Assembly (NCBI RefSeq): GCF_900101875.1
Contig: NZ_FNAI01000014.1
Location: forward strand, 103,731-167,730
Direction: 5' to 3'
Origin: Mucilaginibacter pineti
GTDB lineage: Bacteria > Bacteroidota > Bacteroidia > Sphingobacteriales > Sphingobacteriaceae
DNA length: 64,000 nucleotides
Positions 15,578 through 24,924 of this stretch are shown here, piece by piece; position 1 is the first letter of the stretch; each line of letters opens with the position of its first letter. Below the pieces are notes generated by a model. It saw nothing but the letters and a program-made list of their open reading frames with translations. It had not been told where the DNA came from and searched no databases. Both the position numbers and the translations under genes were made by a program.

Positions 15578-15592
15578 AAATCAAAATTAAAA

Positions 15593-16717
15593 ATGCAAAC
15601 GCAAACCATAGATAAACCAACAACTGCAACAGATTTTTTGCCCCTTAACGGTACAGATTATGTTGAATTTTATGTGGGTAACGCCAAACAGGCGGCTCAT
15701 TATTATAAAACCGCTTTCGGCTTTCAAGATCTGGCCTATGCCGGACCCGAAACAGGTGTGCGCGACAGGGCATCGTACGTGTTACAGCAAGGCAAGATCA
15801 GAATCGTGCTCACTACTCCCCTGCACTCAGACCATATTATTGCCGAGCACATTAAAAAACATGGCGACGGCGTAAAAATACTGGCCCTTTGGGTTGATGA
15901 CGCCTACGATGCCTTTGAACAAACGGTTAGTCGCGGTGCCGAGCCTTACCAGCAACCCACCACCCTTACCGACGAGTATGGCGAAGTACGTACCAGCGGC
16001 ATCAAACTTTATGGCGAAACCGTACACCTTTTTGTGGAGCGCAAAAACTATAAAGGTTTGTTTTTACCCGGCTACCAACAACACCAGAGCAGTTATAACC
16101 CAACCAATACCGGGCTGCTTTATGTAGATCATTGCGTAGGCAACGTAGGCTGGCATAAAATGAACCAATGGGTTAATTTTTATGAGGATATTATGGGCTT
16201 CAGGAACATTTTAACGTTTGACGATAAAATGATCAGCACCGAGTATTCGGCACTCATGAGTAAGGTGATGAGCAATGGCAATGGCTTTGTTAAATTCCCG
16301 ATAAATGAACCAGCCGAAGGCAAAAAGAAATCGCAGATTGAAGAATACCTTGAATTTTACGAGGGCGAAGGCGTACAGCACATGGCCCTGGCCACTGCCG
16401 ATATTGTTGCCACGGTTACCGATCTGCAAAGCCGCGGCGTTGAATTTTTAACCGTGCCTACCTCCTACTACGATGAACTTACCGATCGCGTTGGCCATAT
16501 TGATGAAGACCTGGAACCCCTGAAAAAACTGGGCATCCTTGTTGACAGGGACGATGAAGGTTACTTATTGCAGATCTTCACCAAACCTGTAGAAGACAGG
16601 CCTACCCTTTTCTTCGAGATCATCCAGCGCAAGGGTGCAAAATCATTCGGGGCCGGCAACTTTAAAGCCCTGTTTGAAGCTATTGAGCGTGAACAGGAAA
16701 TAAGGGGAAACCTGTAA
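15593..16717 (+). CDS. hpd: 4-hydroxyphenylpyruvate dioxygenase
   Basis: A 374-residue enzyme of two vicinal-oxygen-chelate domains converting 4-hydroxyphenylpyruvate to homogentisate. The Fe(II) triad is visible: H180 in YVDHCVGNV, H263 in GVQHMAL and E342 in LFFEIIQRKG. N-terminal GTDYVEFYVGNAKQAAHYY matches the family. I set the start at ATG 15593; a frame open further upstream reads through the repeat pair and has no family similarity. It shares the hmgA strand and is probably cotranscribed despite the hairpins between them. Confidence 0.95.
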   Translation: MQTQTIDKPTTATDFLPLNGTDYVEFYVGNAKQAAHYYKTAFGFQDLAYAGPETGVRDRASYVLQQGKIRIVLTTPLHSDHIIAEHIKKHGDGVKILALWVDDAYDAFEQTVSRGAEPYQQPTTLTDEYGEVRTSGIKLYGETVHLFVERKNYKGLFLPGYQQHQSSYNPTNTGLLYVDHCVGNVGWHKMNQWVNFYEDIMGFRNILTFDDKMISTEYSALMSKVMSNGNGFVKFPINEPAEGKKKSQIEEYLEFYEGEGVQHMALATADIVATVTDLQSRGVEFLTVPTSYYDELTDRVGHIDEDLEPLKKLGILVDRDDEGYLLQIFTKPVEDRPTLFFEIIQRKGAKSFGAGNFKALFEAIEREQEIRGNL

Positions 16718-16718
16718 A

Positions 16719-16770
16719 CAGATTTCAGATTTCAGATTTCAGATTTCAGATTTCAGATTTCAGATTTCAG
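16719..16770. repeat. (CAGATTT)n tandem array
   Basis: Seven complete perfect CAGATTT units plus three bases, starting 2 bp after the hpd stop and running into the terminator stem. Confidence 0.95.
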
Positions 16771-16793
16771 CCGGGCTTCGCCCGGCTTTTTTT
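16769..16793 (+). terminator. Rho-independent terminator of hmgA-hpd
   Basis: AGCCGGGC-TTC-GCCCGGCT perfect 8-bp GC-rich stem followed by a T run. Confidence 0.9.
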
Positions 16794-16843
16794 GTGCAAT
16801 AGAGAGAATTTTGTAACTTAAATTACTTATTAATGCCTTTCAT

Positions 16844-17308
16844 ATGAAAAAGATCATCCTACTTATCGCATTCATTGCCTGTTGTTTCACTTGCTTTTCC
16901 CAGGAACAATCCAAACCCGTTTACGATGCTGCGTTAGCTCAAAAATTAGGTGCTGATAACTACGGCATGAAAAAATATGTAATGGCCTTTTTAAAGGCGG
17001 GACCTACGCACCTGAAAGATTCTGCGGCGCGCATGCAATTGCAAATAGCCCATTTAAAAAACATTACCCGCCTGGCCGATGAAGGTAAACTGGTGGTGGC
17101 CGGTCCGTTTTTAGATGATCAGCCCATTCGGGGAATATTTATTTTTAATGTGGAGAGCATCGACGAGGCTAAAAAACTTACAGAAACAGATCCTGCTATA
17201 AAAGCCGGCACCCTAATAATGGAACTGCATCCTTTTTATTGCTCGGCGGCATTAATGGAGGTTACCAAAATTCACAAGGTGCTGCAAAAAAATAGCATAA
17301 CAGATTAA
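16844..17308 (+). CDS. Exported YciI-like protein
   Basis: A 154-residue protein with a signal peptide (KKIILLIAFIACCFTCFSQ, cleavage near residue 20) and a YciI/ferredoxin-like domain: KKYVMAFLKAGP, LQIAHLKNITRLADEGKLVVAGPF and a late IKAGTLIMELHPFYCSAAL. The conserved His of YciI is in AHLKN. Cytoplasmic YciI proteins are small dehalogenase-like or dimerising domains; exported versions are common in Bacteroidota and of unknown role. Seven bp separate it from the next gene. Confidence 0.82.
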   Translation: MKKIILLIAFIACCFTCFSQEQSKPVYDAALAQKLGADNYGMKKYVMAFLKAGPTHLKDSAARMQLQIAHLKNITRLADEGKLVVAGPFLDDQPIRGIFIFNVESIDEAKKLTETDPAIKAGTLIMELHPFYCSAALMEVTKIHKVLQKNSITD

Positions 17309-17314
17309 TCCCCT

Positions 17315-17965
17315 ATGCAAGTTGACGATATTATTGAAGCGTTAAAGCTCCAGGCCAACCCAGCCTATCTTGCGGGTATGAGCCGTTTTGGGATCGATAC
17401 CACTCACGCCCTCGGTGTTAAAATCCCTGAAATGCGAAAGATTGGCAGGATGATTAAAAAAGACCATCAACTTGCACAACAGCTTTGGGATACCGGCATT
17501 CATGAGGCGCGTATACTGGCATCAATAGTAGATGTTGCTGCAATGGTTACCGAACAACAGATAGACAGCTGGACCAGTAATTTTTATTCATGGGATCTGT
17601 GCGACCAGGTATGCGGTAACCTTTTCGATCGTACGCCATTTGCCATTAGCAAAGCACTTGAGTTTAGCGCTCGCAGCGAAGAATTTGTGAAACGTACCGG
17701 CTTTGTTTTAATGGCCGAATATGCCATTCACAACAAAAAAGCCAACGACCAGATATTTATACAGTTACTGCCCATAATTGAGCGCGAAGCCTGGGATAAT
17801 CGCAATTTTGTGAAAAAAGCGGTGAACTGGGCATTAAGGCAAATAGGCAAGCGTAATCCTGTACTAAAACAGGAAGCCATAAGCTGTGCAAAAAATATTA
17901 TCCTGCAGGAACATCGCGCAGCAAAGTGGATTGCCGTAAATGCTTTAAAAGAATTAGATATTTAA
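17315..17965 (+). CDS. DNA alkylation repair protein (AlkD-like HEAT repeats)
   Basis: A 216-residue all-helical protein. The order MSRFGIDTTHALGVKIPEMRKIGRMIKK, HEARILASIVDVAAMV, WDLCDQVCGNLFDRTPFA and WDNRNFVKKAVNWALRQIGKRN follows the AlkD/AlkC HEAT-repeat family, in which the conserved aspartate, tryptophan and arginine excise positively charged alkylated bases without base flipping. The WALRQIGKRN motif near the C-terminus is diagnostic. Confidence 0.88.
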   Translation: MQVDDIIEALKLQANPAYLAGMSRFGIDTTHALGVKIPEMRKIGRMIKKDHQLAQQLWDTGIHEARILASIVDVAAMVTEQQIDSWTSNFYSWDLCDQVCGNLFDRTPFAISKALEFSARSEEFVKRTGFVLMAEYAIHNKKANDQIFIQLLPIIEREAWDNRNFVKKAVNWALRQIGKRNPVLKQEAISCAKNIILQEHRAAKWIAVNALKELDI

Positions 17966-18413
17966 CCATTTCTGATCAAAACCATCAAAGACGCCTGAAA
18001 AATAGGACATTAATGGCACTTATAAACCATTTATCATAGTTTCATATCCAATATCCTTCGCTTTTATTCTATAAGCCGTTTAAAACATTCAAAACCCTAT
18101 ATAATTAGAGCTTTTTATGGTTTAAATGTAAAAATAGTTTAAAAAATAACTTCCAGATAATCTTTATATAACTGCATATCAGGCTGTATACCTAAAAGTT
18201 GTGGATAATTATTTTTTGTAATTGTCAGTATCAGAGTAGTTTATATGATATCAAATATTATATTTGATGTCCCGAAATTAATTTTTCGAAGCTAAAGGGC
18301 CAGTCAACGCATACAACTAATAGTTGTAAATTTTTATTATTGAAAATAATGGCACATTATTTACGTATAGGCGGGTGTCATTTAAAGATTAAGGTGAAAA
18401 GGTTTTTTAACGT
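17966..18413. other. AT-rich intergenic region with one perfect palindrome
   Basis: In these 448 bp I see no gene. The only structured element is ATCAAATA-TTA-TATTTGAT at 18250-18268, a possible operator for the downstream kinase gene 145 bp away. Confidence 0.5.
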
Positions 18414-19895
18414 ATGAGTTTTTCTGAAGGCCACAAATTTTCTGAAGATAGCAAGCAACATCTTGCTCAAATAATTGATAATATAAACGCAGGCATCTGG
18501 GAATATAATATCAATACTAAAGAAACCAAGTGGTCGTCTGGCTTTTATAACGTTTTGGGTTATATGTTTGGCGATATAGAATGTTCCAACCATGTATTTT
18601 TTGAACACCTGCTTTACCACCAGGATAAGCCCACATTTTTAAGCGCCTTAAATAACAATCAATACAATCCATCAAATTCGGTACAAATAAGGCTGCTTAC
18701 CAAAACAGCCGGCTACCAATGGTTTGAAAGTACCATTAAACGCTATAATGACGAAAGCGGCCAGGTTATTTACGGCTCCATCATCAGCATCCATCAATAC
18801 AAACAGGCCGAATTACAGGCGGCCCATAATGATCGTGTTTACAGCGAAGCCATAAGCATTGCCAAATTTGGCAGCTGGGAACTTGATGCACGCAACATGG
18901 ATCTATGGCTATCAAAACAGCTTTACGATATTTTTGAACTCCAAAACCAGGTTAAGCTGTCACTTGATGAAGCTATCAGCTTTTTTGAACCAAATTATCG
19001 TGCTACCATACAGGGCGCTGTAAATAACGCCATTACCTATTGCCAGCCTTACGAGCTTGAATTGAAGTTACGTACCGCCAAAAATAATTTAATATGGGTA
19101 AGGGTTAAGGGCATCCCCATTATTGATGATTTCGGAAAGTGTGTTACCGTAAGAGGTATTTTGCAGGATATTGATCATAGCAAACGCAAAACGTTAACGC
19201 TGGAATCGTCCCTCAATTTACTGACCGATCAAAACCGGCGGCTGCAGAATTTTGCTTACATCGTATCGCACAACCTGCGGTCGCATACAGGCAATTTGCA
19301 GTTTATGGTTAGTTTACATGAACAAACCGAAACACCGGAAGAACGGACAGAGATCTTCGGGCATATAAAATCAATCAGCGACAGCCTTAATGCTACTATT
19401 GAGCACCTGAACGAGATTGTTAAAATTCAAACCGAAATTACTAACGAGCGCAAGCTTATTGATATTGAAAAGCTGTTTAACAATATACAATTGGCCCTTA
19501 AGAGCAATATAGAAGCCCTTAACGCGCATATTGAACATGACTTTAGCAAGTGCCAGCATATAAACTATATCCCTGCTTACATGGAGAGCATTTTGCAAAA
19601 CCTGCTAACCAACTCTCTGAAATATGCCCATCCCGACAGGAGCCCCGAGATCAAGTGCTACACCCTGAAAGAAAGAAATCATATTTACATGATTTTTGAA
19701 GATAACGGGATTGGAATTGACCTGGAACGCTACGGCGATAAGATTTTTGGAATGTATAAAACCTTTCATCAAAACCCCGATGCCAAGGGTATAGGCCTGT
19801 TTATTACCCGTAACCAGATAGAAGCGCTGGGTGGTACTATTAAGGTTGAAAGCACTGTAAATATTGGCACAAAATTTACTATTAAGCTGGTATAA
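18414..19895 (+). CDS. Soluble PAS-domain sensor histidine kinase
   Basis: A 493-residue kinase without membrane segments. Two PAS/PAC regions at about residues 18-130 (ending GSIISIHQYKQAE) and 140-258 (GSWELDARN ... GILQDIDHSKRK), a coiled linker, an H box FAYIVSHNLRSHTGNL with H286, and HATPase motifs ILQNLLTNSLKYA, FEDNGIGID and GKGIGLFIT-like DAKGIGLFITRNQIEALGG. It probably senses a cytoplasmic ligand or redox state. The receiver gene begins 14 bp after it. Confidence 0.9.
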   Translation: MSFSEGHKFSEDSKQHLAQIIDNINAGIWEYNINTKETKWSSGFYNVLGYMFGDIECSNHVFFEHLLYHQDKPTFLSALNNNQYNPSNSVQIRLLTKTAGYQWFESTIKRYNDESGQVIYGSIISIHQYKQAELQAAHNDRVYSEAISIAKFGSWELDARNMDLWLSKQLYDIFELQNQVKLSLDEAISFFEPNYRATIQGAVNNAITYCQPYELELKLRTAKNNLIWVRVKGIPIIDDFGKCVTVRGILQDIDHSKRKTLTLESSLNLLTDQNRRLQNFAYIVSHNLRSHTGNLQFMVSLHEQTETPEERTEIFGHIKSISDSLNATIEHLNEIVKIQTEITNERKLIDIEKLFNNIQLALKSNIEALNAHIEHDFSKCQHINYIPAYMESILQNLLTNSLKYAHPDRSPEIKCYTLKERNHIYMIFEDNGIGIDLERYGDKIFGMYKTFHQNPDAKGIGLFITRNQIEALGGTIKVESTVNIGTKFTIKLV

Positions 19896-19909
19896 TACAA
19901 TACCAATAA

Positions 19910-20353
19910 ATGATTGTGACGAAAAGTGATGTGAGTGCCTGCATAATTGATGATGACCCAATTTATGTGTACGGCTTTAAAAAACTAATCAAATTAAGGG
20001 GGCTCCATAGCCAAATAACCAGTTTCAGCAATGGCAGCCAAGCCATTACCTGGTTAAAAAATCCTTTTAATATACCCAATTTACCCGATGTAATTTTCCT
20101 GGATGTTAATATGCCTGGAATGGACGGATGGGAATTTTTGCAGGAATTTGCGGAAATAAAATCGCAGCTGGGTAAAAAAATCTCAATTTATATGCTCAGT
20201 TCATCCATCAATTTAAATGATGTGTACCGGGCTAAAAATAATGTTGATGTGGTTGATTATATTTTTAAACCCATAAGCGGGCACCAGTTAACAGAGCTAT
20301 TGGGGATGATGCAGGAAACTGAAGAAACAAAAATTCAGAAGTATAAATCCTGA
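19910..20353 (+). CDS. Single-domain response regulator
   Basis: A 147-residue CheY-like receiver without an output domain. Acidic pocket DDD at 14-16, phospho-acceptor D65 in IFLDVNMPGMDGWEF, S in MLSSS and K in DYIFKPIS are all present. It is the likely partner of the upstream PAS kinase and acts by protein interaction or as a phosphorelay intermediate. Confidence 0.9.
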   Translation: MIVTKSDVSACIIDDDPIYVYGFKKLIKLRGLHSQITSFSNGSQAITWLKNPFNIPNLPDVIFLDVNMPGMDGWEFLQEFAEIKSQLGKKISIYMLSSSINLNDVYRAKNNVDVVDYIFKPISGHQLTELLGMMQETEETKIQKYKS

Positions 20354-20389
20354 TTTAAGCAGAATTTATACTTCTGAAATATTTACTGG

Positions 20390-21370
20390 TTATTCAATAA
20401 AGCTTTCCAGAATTTTAAAGCCACCGGCTGTTTCCAGCTCAACTTTATCTATGCTTTTTGGCAACAGGATGCACTCGCCCATTTTAACCGGGTAGGCTTC
20501 GCCGTTGTATTTTACGGTATAGGCACCTTCAACACAAACGTGTACCACAAATGAATCAAGCGCCGAGTAGTCTTTTGAGGTACTGTGCGTAAAATCAAGC
20601 ACGTTGGTGGTAAAGTATGGACAGCTTACCAGTTTAACGGTTTCATCCTTTTTAGGTTGATAGTTGGTTTTATATTCAGGATAGTGTTTATAGTCAATAG
20701 CGGCAAGGGCCTCCTCGGTATGCAGTTCGCGTTTGTTGCCTTTATCATCAACCCTATCGAAATCATAAATACGGTAGGTGATATCTGATGTTTGCTGAAT
20801 TTCGGCAATTAACAGGCCTTTACCAATGGTATGTACACGGCCTGCCGGTAAAAAGAATACGTCGCCGGCGGTAACATCTTCTTTATTCAAAATATCCATG
20901 ATATGGCCGCTGTTTAAAGCATCCACATATTTTTGCTCGGTCATTTCCTGGTTAAAGCCCGCAATAAGGGTCGATTCCGGGTCGGCTTCAATAACGTACC
21001 ACATTTCGGTTTTACCGAATGAATTGTGGCGTTTTTTAGCCAGTTCATCATTGGGGTGTACCTGAACGGATAGATCGTCATTGGCATCAATGAATTTTAT
21101 CAGCAGCGGAAAGATGTTGCCAAAATGATCATACACCTTTTTACCTACCAGTTCATCTTTGTATTGCTCCAGCAAATCGGCCAGCGATTCGCCATTAAGC
21201 GCGCCGCCTTCAACTACAGATACATCAGATTTTACGCCTGATATTTCCCAGGTTTCGCCGCAATTTGGTAACGATCCAAAATCTTTATGCAGATAGGTAT
21301 TGATCTTTTGACCACCCCAGATCTTGTCTTTAAAAATGGTTTTAAATTTTAACGGATATAATGCCGACAT
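20390..21370 (-). CDS. manA: Mannose-6-phosphate isomerase, class I
   Basis: A 326-residue Zn-dependent cupin enzyme interconverting mannose-6-P and fructose-6-P. Visible are DKIWGGQKINTYL, the NCGETWEISG strand, SVQVHPNDELAKKRHNSFGKTEMWYVIEADP with Gln, His and Glu zinc ligands, and VFFLPAGRVHTIGKGLLIAEIQQTSDITYR with the last His ligand and catalytic Arg. Convergent with the receiver gene; 68 bp upstream of the following lipoprotein gene. Confidence 0.93.
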   Translation of the reverse strand: MSALYPLKFKTIFKDKIWGGQKINTYLHKDFGSLPNCGETWEISGVKSDVSVVEGGALNGESLADLLEQYKDELVGKKVYDHFGNIFPLLIKFIDANDDLSVQVHPNDELAKKRHNSFGKTEMWYVIEADPESTLIAGFNQEMTEQKYVDALNSGHIMDILNKEDVTAGDVFFLPAGRVHTIGKGLLIAEIQQTSDITYRIYDFDRVDDKGNKRELHTEEALAAIDYKHYPEYKTNYQPKKDETVKLVSCPYFTTNVLDFTHSTSKDYSALDSFVVHVCVEGAYTVKYNGEAYPVKMGECILLPKSIDKVELETAGGFKILESFIE

Positions 21371-21438
21371 GATAGTTTTGTATTAAACCGCTAAGTTAAT
21401 AAAATATGAAAAGCCATATGCGGTTTTATTAGGCTTAG

Positions 21439-21912
21439 CTATTTTTTAATAACAAAATACCGGCTTTTTAATGAATCGGTGTATGCTTTACCATTGTAGG
21501 TGAATGATGTAAGATCAAAATAGGTGCAGCAATCTTTGCTTACCGGTTTCATTTGTGCATATATGGTAGCATCATCGGCGGCAGCATCAGAAAGATGTAG
21601 TTTGGTAGGTGCATCCTCAAAATCCGGCCCAAGCACCAGTTTAATACGGTCGGGGTTACTGGCGTAAGGATAGCCTATGGGCAGCACCAATATTTGGCTA
21701 CCGTTTAACGCCTTTATTTTAGTGGTATCATAATGGTTGGGGGTAGCCGGGTTCAGCAAATCGCGATCCTGGCTGTCGCGCAGCTCAATTAAAACCGGGC
21801 CCTGCGGTGCATCACAAACCTTATCGCTGCACTTTTTGCCGCATGAAAAGGTAAATAAAACACCCAAAACAAACAGACCGAAAATGATTTTGCTGGTAGA
21901 AAATTGGTTCAT
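21439..21912 (-). CDS. Lipoprotein of unknown function
   Basis: A 157-residue protein with a lipoprotein signal (IFGLFVLGVLFTFSCG; acylated Cys at about residue 24). The mature part has several Cys (KKCSDKVCD, KDCCTYF) that could form disulfides, and no recognisable domain. It is separated from icd by a strong terminator, so it has its own promoter. Confidence 0.75.
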   Translation of the reverse strand: MNQFSTSKIIFGLFVLGVLFTFSCGKKCSDKVCDAPQGPVLIELRDSQDRDLLNPATPNHYDTTKIKALNGSQILVLPIGYPYASNPDRIKLVLGPDFEDAPTKLHLSDAAADDATIYAQMKPVSKDCCTYFDLTSFTYNGKAYTDSLKSRYFVIKK

Positions 21913-21941
21913 AACGCAGATAAGTTTAATTTAAAAGTAAC

Positions 21942-21969
21942 AAAAAACCCTTGTTTTGCAACAAGGGTT
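21942..21969 (-). terminator. Terminator of icd
   Basis: On the minus strand, AACCCTTGTT-GCAA-AACAAGGGTT followed by TTTT, 32 bp past the icd stop. Confidence 0.85.
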
Positions 21970-22001
21970 GGTATTTATAAAGTGTTAAATATTTACCGGT
22001 A

Positions 22002-23231
22002 TTATTTACCAAGCTTAGCTTTAAGGTTTTCGTCAATAGCTGCTAAAAACTCTTCGGTATATAAATAATCTGTACCGTGTTCAACCTTTGGTTTAATGGT
22101 AATGGCCAAATCTTTTGTCATTTTGCCGCTTTCAACGGTTTCAATACAAACTTCTTCTAAAGCTTTACAAAAGTCGATAAGCTCCTGGTTGTTATCCAGG
22201 ATACCACGAAACTCTAAACCCCTTGTCCATGCAAAAATAGATGCGATTGGATTTGTTGAAGTTGGTTTACCTGCCTGGTGCTCGCGGTAGTGGCGGGTTA
22301 CTGTACCGTGTGCCGCTTCGGCCTCCATTACAGTACCATCTGGTGTAACCAGGGTTGATGTCATTAAACCTAATGAACCAAAACCTTGGGCTACTGTGTC
22401 GCTTTGTACGTCGCCATCGTAGTTTTTACAAGCCCATACAAAGTTACCGTTCCATTTAAGGGCCGATGCAACCATGTCATCAATTAAACGGTGCTCGTAG
22501 GTGATGCCTGCTTCGGCAAATTTGGTTTTGTAATCGTTTTGATAGATCTCCTCAAAAATATCTTTAAAACGACCGTCGTATTTTTTCAGGATAGTGTTTT
22601 TGGTTGACAGGTATAAAGGCCAGCCTTTCATTAACGCCTGGTTAAAGCAAGCGTGTGCAAATCCTTTAATCGATTCGTCGGTATTGTACATAGCCAGTGC
22701 TACGCCATCGCCTTTAAAGTTAAATACCTCAAATGACTGCTCGGCACCCTCATCTTCTGGTGTAAAGGTTATGGTAAGTTTACCTTTGCCTTTAGTTACA
22801 AAATCTGTAGCGCGGTACTGATCGCCAAAAGCATGACGGCCGATGCAGATAGGTGCTGTCCAGTTTGGTACTAAACGGGGTACGTTTGCCATTACAATAG
22901 GCTCGCGAAACACAGTACCATCCAGTATATTACGGATAGTCCCGTTTGGCGAACGCCACATTTGTTTTAAGCCAAACTCTTCTACACGCTGCTCATCGGG
23001 TGTAATGGTGGCACATTTTATACCTACACCATATTTTAAAATAGCATTCGCAGCATCAATAGTAACCTGATCGTTAGTTTCATCGCGATACTCGATACCT
23101 AAGTCGTAATATTTAATATCCAGATCCAGATAAGGAATTATCAATTTATCTTTGATGAACTTCCAGATGATCCGGGTCATTTCGTCGCCATCCAGCTCAA
23201 CTACCGGATTTTCTACTTTAATTTTTGACAT
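22002..23231 (-). CDS. icd: Isocitrate dehydrogenase, NADP-dependent, eukaryote-type
   Basis: A 409-residue homodimeric-type IDH (the class of human IDH1/2). Seen are VELDGDEMTRIIW, the substrate-binding SPNGTIRNILDGTVFREPI, APICIGRHAFGDQYRATDF, KTKFAEAGITYEHRLIDDMVA and NYDGDVQSDTVAQGFGSLGLM with NADP-binding residues and metal aspartates. Converts isocitrate to 2-oxoglutarate in the TCA cycle. Monocistronic by its terminator and promoter. Confidence 0.95.
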   Translation of the reverse strand: MSKIKVENPVVELDGDEMTRIIWKFIKDKLIIPYLDLDIKYYDLGIEYRDETNDQVTIDAANAILKYGVGIKCATITPDEQRVEEFGLKQMWRSPNGTIRNILDGTVFREPIVMANVPRLVPNWTAPICIGRHAFGDQYRATDFVTKGKGKLTITFTPEDEGAEQSFEVFNFKGDGVALAMYNTDESIKGFAHACFNQALMKGWPLYLSTKNTILKKYDGRFKDIFEEIYQNDYKTKFAEAGITYEHRLIDDMVASALKWNGNFVWACKNYDGDVQSDTVAQGFGSLGLMTSTLVTPDGTVMEAEAAHGTVTRHYREHQAGKPTSTNPIASIFAWTRGLEFRGILDNNQELIDFCKALEEVCIETVESGKMTKDLAITIKPKVEHGTDYLYTEEFLAAIDENLKAKLGK

Positions 23232-23262
23232 GCCTGATGTTGTTTTTATATTTCAATGGCTC

Positions 23263-23270
23263 CAAATATA
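23263..23270 (-). promoter_or_regulatory. -7 element of icd
   Basis: TATATTTG on the minus strand (consensus TAnnTTTG), about 32 bp before the icd start. No convincing -33 TTTG at the usual spacing. Confidence 0.45.
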
Positions 23271-23448
23271 TTAAAATGACTTTATCAATTCAGCTAAATA
23301 TTGTACGAAAAAAAATTTGATAAGCCAATGACGCACGATTTATTGAAACACTTTGTTGTTTTTATAAACTTTGATGCTATTTTTATGAAATTTTCGTTTA
23401 TGACGATAATTACATGCTTTACCAAAGGTTAAAGCCACCTGCTTAATT

Positions 23449-24165
23449 ATGATAAAACGTATAGTAAAAACCATTCTCACCATAATACTTTGTTCAACTG
23501 CATTTTTGGCAAAAGCCCAGTTAGGCTATGATTATGCACAGTACGATGTGGGCGTGGCCGTTGGCGCAAGCAGCGGGGTTAGCACGGATGTGGCAAGCGT
23601 AAGAAATGCACCATCATTACATTTCAACTTTAACTATAACTCCACACCCTTTGTAAACTACGTTTTTGAAATGCAGGTTGGCCGGCTTAAAGGCGGCGAC
23701 TCAACCAAAACCGCAGGCGGCGGCCGCGAGTTTGAAAATCACTTCACGGCATTTTTATTCAGGGCGCAGCTACAGGCCGGCGAACTGTTTGATTATTCGC
23801 AAGGCGGCGTTGGCAATGCTTTTAAAAACTTTTACGTATCAACTGGTATTGGCTACATTGTGAATCATATTGTGGCCAAAAGTGCTGATATACGTGTTGC
23901 GCCCGGCAGCACCATCCCTGGCGACAACAACAGTCAGGTGCCTTTTATTCCGGCCAGAATAGGTTACGAGTTTAAAATATTTAACGATTACAACCAACCG
24001 AGTGTAAAAGTTGATATTGGCTATCAATACAATTTTATGTTTGACGATAACCTGGACGGCTATAGCCGTGTAGGGTCCAAAAAAGACGTTATGGGCCAGC
24101 TTACCCTGGGCGTAAAATTTGCTATTGGCGGGGTAACATCGTATCGTAAGCAAATCAATTACTAA
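23449..24165 (+). CDS. Outer-membrane beta-barrel-like exported protein
   Basis: A 238-residue protein with a signal peptide (TIILCSTAFLAKAQ). The mature protein alternates short aromatic beta strands (LHFNFNYNSTPFVNYVFEMQVG, FYVSTGIGYIVNHIV, PARIGYEFKI, VKVDIGYQYNFMF) and ends QLTLGVKFAIGGV, typical of an outer-membrane barrel of 8-10 strands. No specific family is recognised. Confidence 0.7.
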   Translation: MIKRIVKTILTIILCSTAFLAKAQLGYDYAQYDVGVAVGASSGVSTDVASVRNAPSLHFNFNYNSTPFVNYVFEMQVGRLKGGDSTKTAGGGREFENHFTAFLFRAQLQAGELFDYSQGGVGNAFKNFYVSTGIGYIVNHIVAKSADIRVAPGSTIPGDNNSQVPFIPARIGYEFKIFNDYNQPSVKVDIGYQYNFMFDDNLDGYSRVGSKKDVMGQLTLGVKFAIGGVTSYRKQINY

Positions 24166-24249
24166 ATAAACTTTTGTTGTAATTTTAATTGCCGGTTTTT
24201 ATTTTTTGGCAGGGTTTTTACTGTACATTTAATATAAAATACAAAACCC

Positions 24250-24702
24250 ATGAACAATCAAAACATTAACCCTGCTTACGACGATGACGATTCATTAAGT
24301 GACAACCCTAATGATAGGGACAGGACATTGAAAGATGAACTGGGCGAAACCATTGATAAAGAAGACCTGAATTATAACGCCGAGGAAGACAGCTTTGAAT
24401 ACGACGTAAAAAGCGACGACCCGGATTATGACCATCCCGATCCCTACAAAACTTCGGTAAAAAATGGCGAAGATATGAACTCCACTTATGACGAGGCCAA
24501 TCCTTATGATACAGCCGATGGCGAATACTCGGGCAAACGGTCCCTTGAAACAGATGTGGATGATTTAGGAATGCATATTGACGACGGCGACATCATTGAG
24601 GTTGACCCCGCAGATGCCGCCCTTGCCCATACCCCCGAGGACGACCGCGACGACCTTGACGAAGAAGGATATCCTAAAAACGATACAGAATTTTTGAAGT
24701 AA
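24250..24702 (+). CDS. Highly acidic hypothetical protein
   Basis: A 150-residue protein, about one third Asp+Glu, with repeated DDxxD clusters and DP/NP turns, no signal peptide and no hydrophobic core, therefore probably disordered. I recognise no family. It has its own terminator and lies 84 bp after the beta-barrel gene. Confidence 0.65.
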   Translation: MNNQNINPAYDDDDSLSDNPNDRDRTLKDELGETIDKEDLNYNAEEDSFEYDVKSDDPDYDHPDPYKTSVKNGEDMNSTYDEANPYDTADGEYSGKRSLETDVDDLGMHIDDGDIIEVDPADAALAHTPEDDRDDLDEEGYPKNDTEFLK

Positions 24703-24717
24703 GATTTTTTATATAAC

Positions 24718-24758
24718 AAAACGCGTTATTGCTTTATACCACGCAATGACGCGTTTTT
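24718..24758 (+). terminator. Rho-independent terminator
   Basis: AAAACGCGTTATTGC and GCAATGACGCGTTTT pair with one wobble around a 10-nt loop, then TTTT. Confidence 0.8.
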
Positions 24759-24798
24759 TGTAAAAGAGTTAGAGAAACGAAAAATACGGCTGGCTCGA

Positions 24799-24870
24799 CT
24801 CACCCCGGCTACGCTTCGCTGGCCGACCCTCTCTTCGCCTTTGGCGGAAAGAGGGTGAAGACGTTTTTTT
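24799..24870. repeat. CTCACCCC-type repeat, copy 2
   Basis: Nearly identical to 5741-5813 (CTCACCCCGGCTACGCTTCG ...). Internal hairpin ACCCTCTCTTCGCC-TTT-GGCGGAAAGAGGGT, then a T run. Confidence 0.85.
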
Positions 24871-24924
24871 TCTTTTGTTTGTTGTTTTTAGCCCCCGCCC
24901 ATTTTAATATTATCAAACCTATCC

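Noticed and set aside
15413..15592. 60-codon N-terminal extension of hpd
   Set aside because: It overlaps the hmgA end and reads through the repeat pair; the family N-terminus begins after ATG 15593.
16719..16770. Regular (CAGATTT)n array considered as a CRISPR-like repeat
   Set aside because: Units are directly adjacent with no spacers and no cas genes are near; it is a simple tandem repeat.
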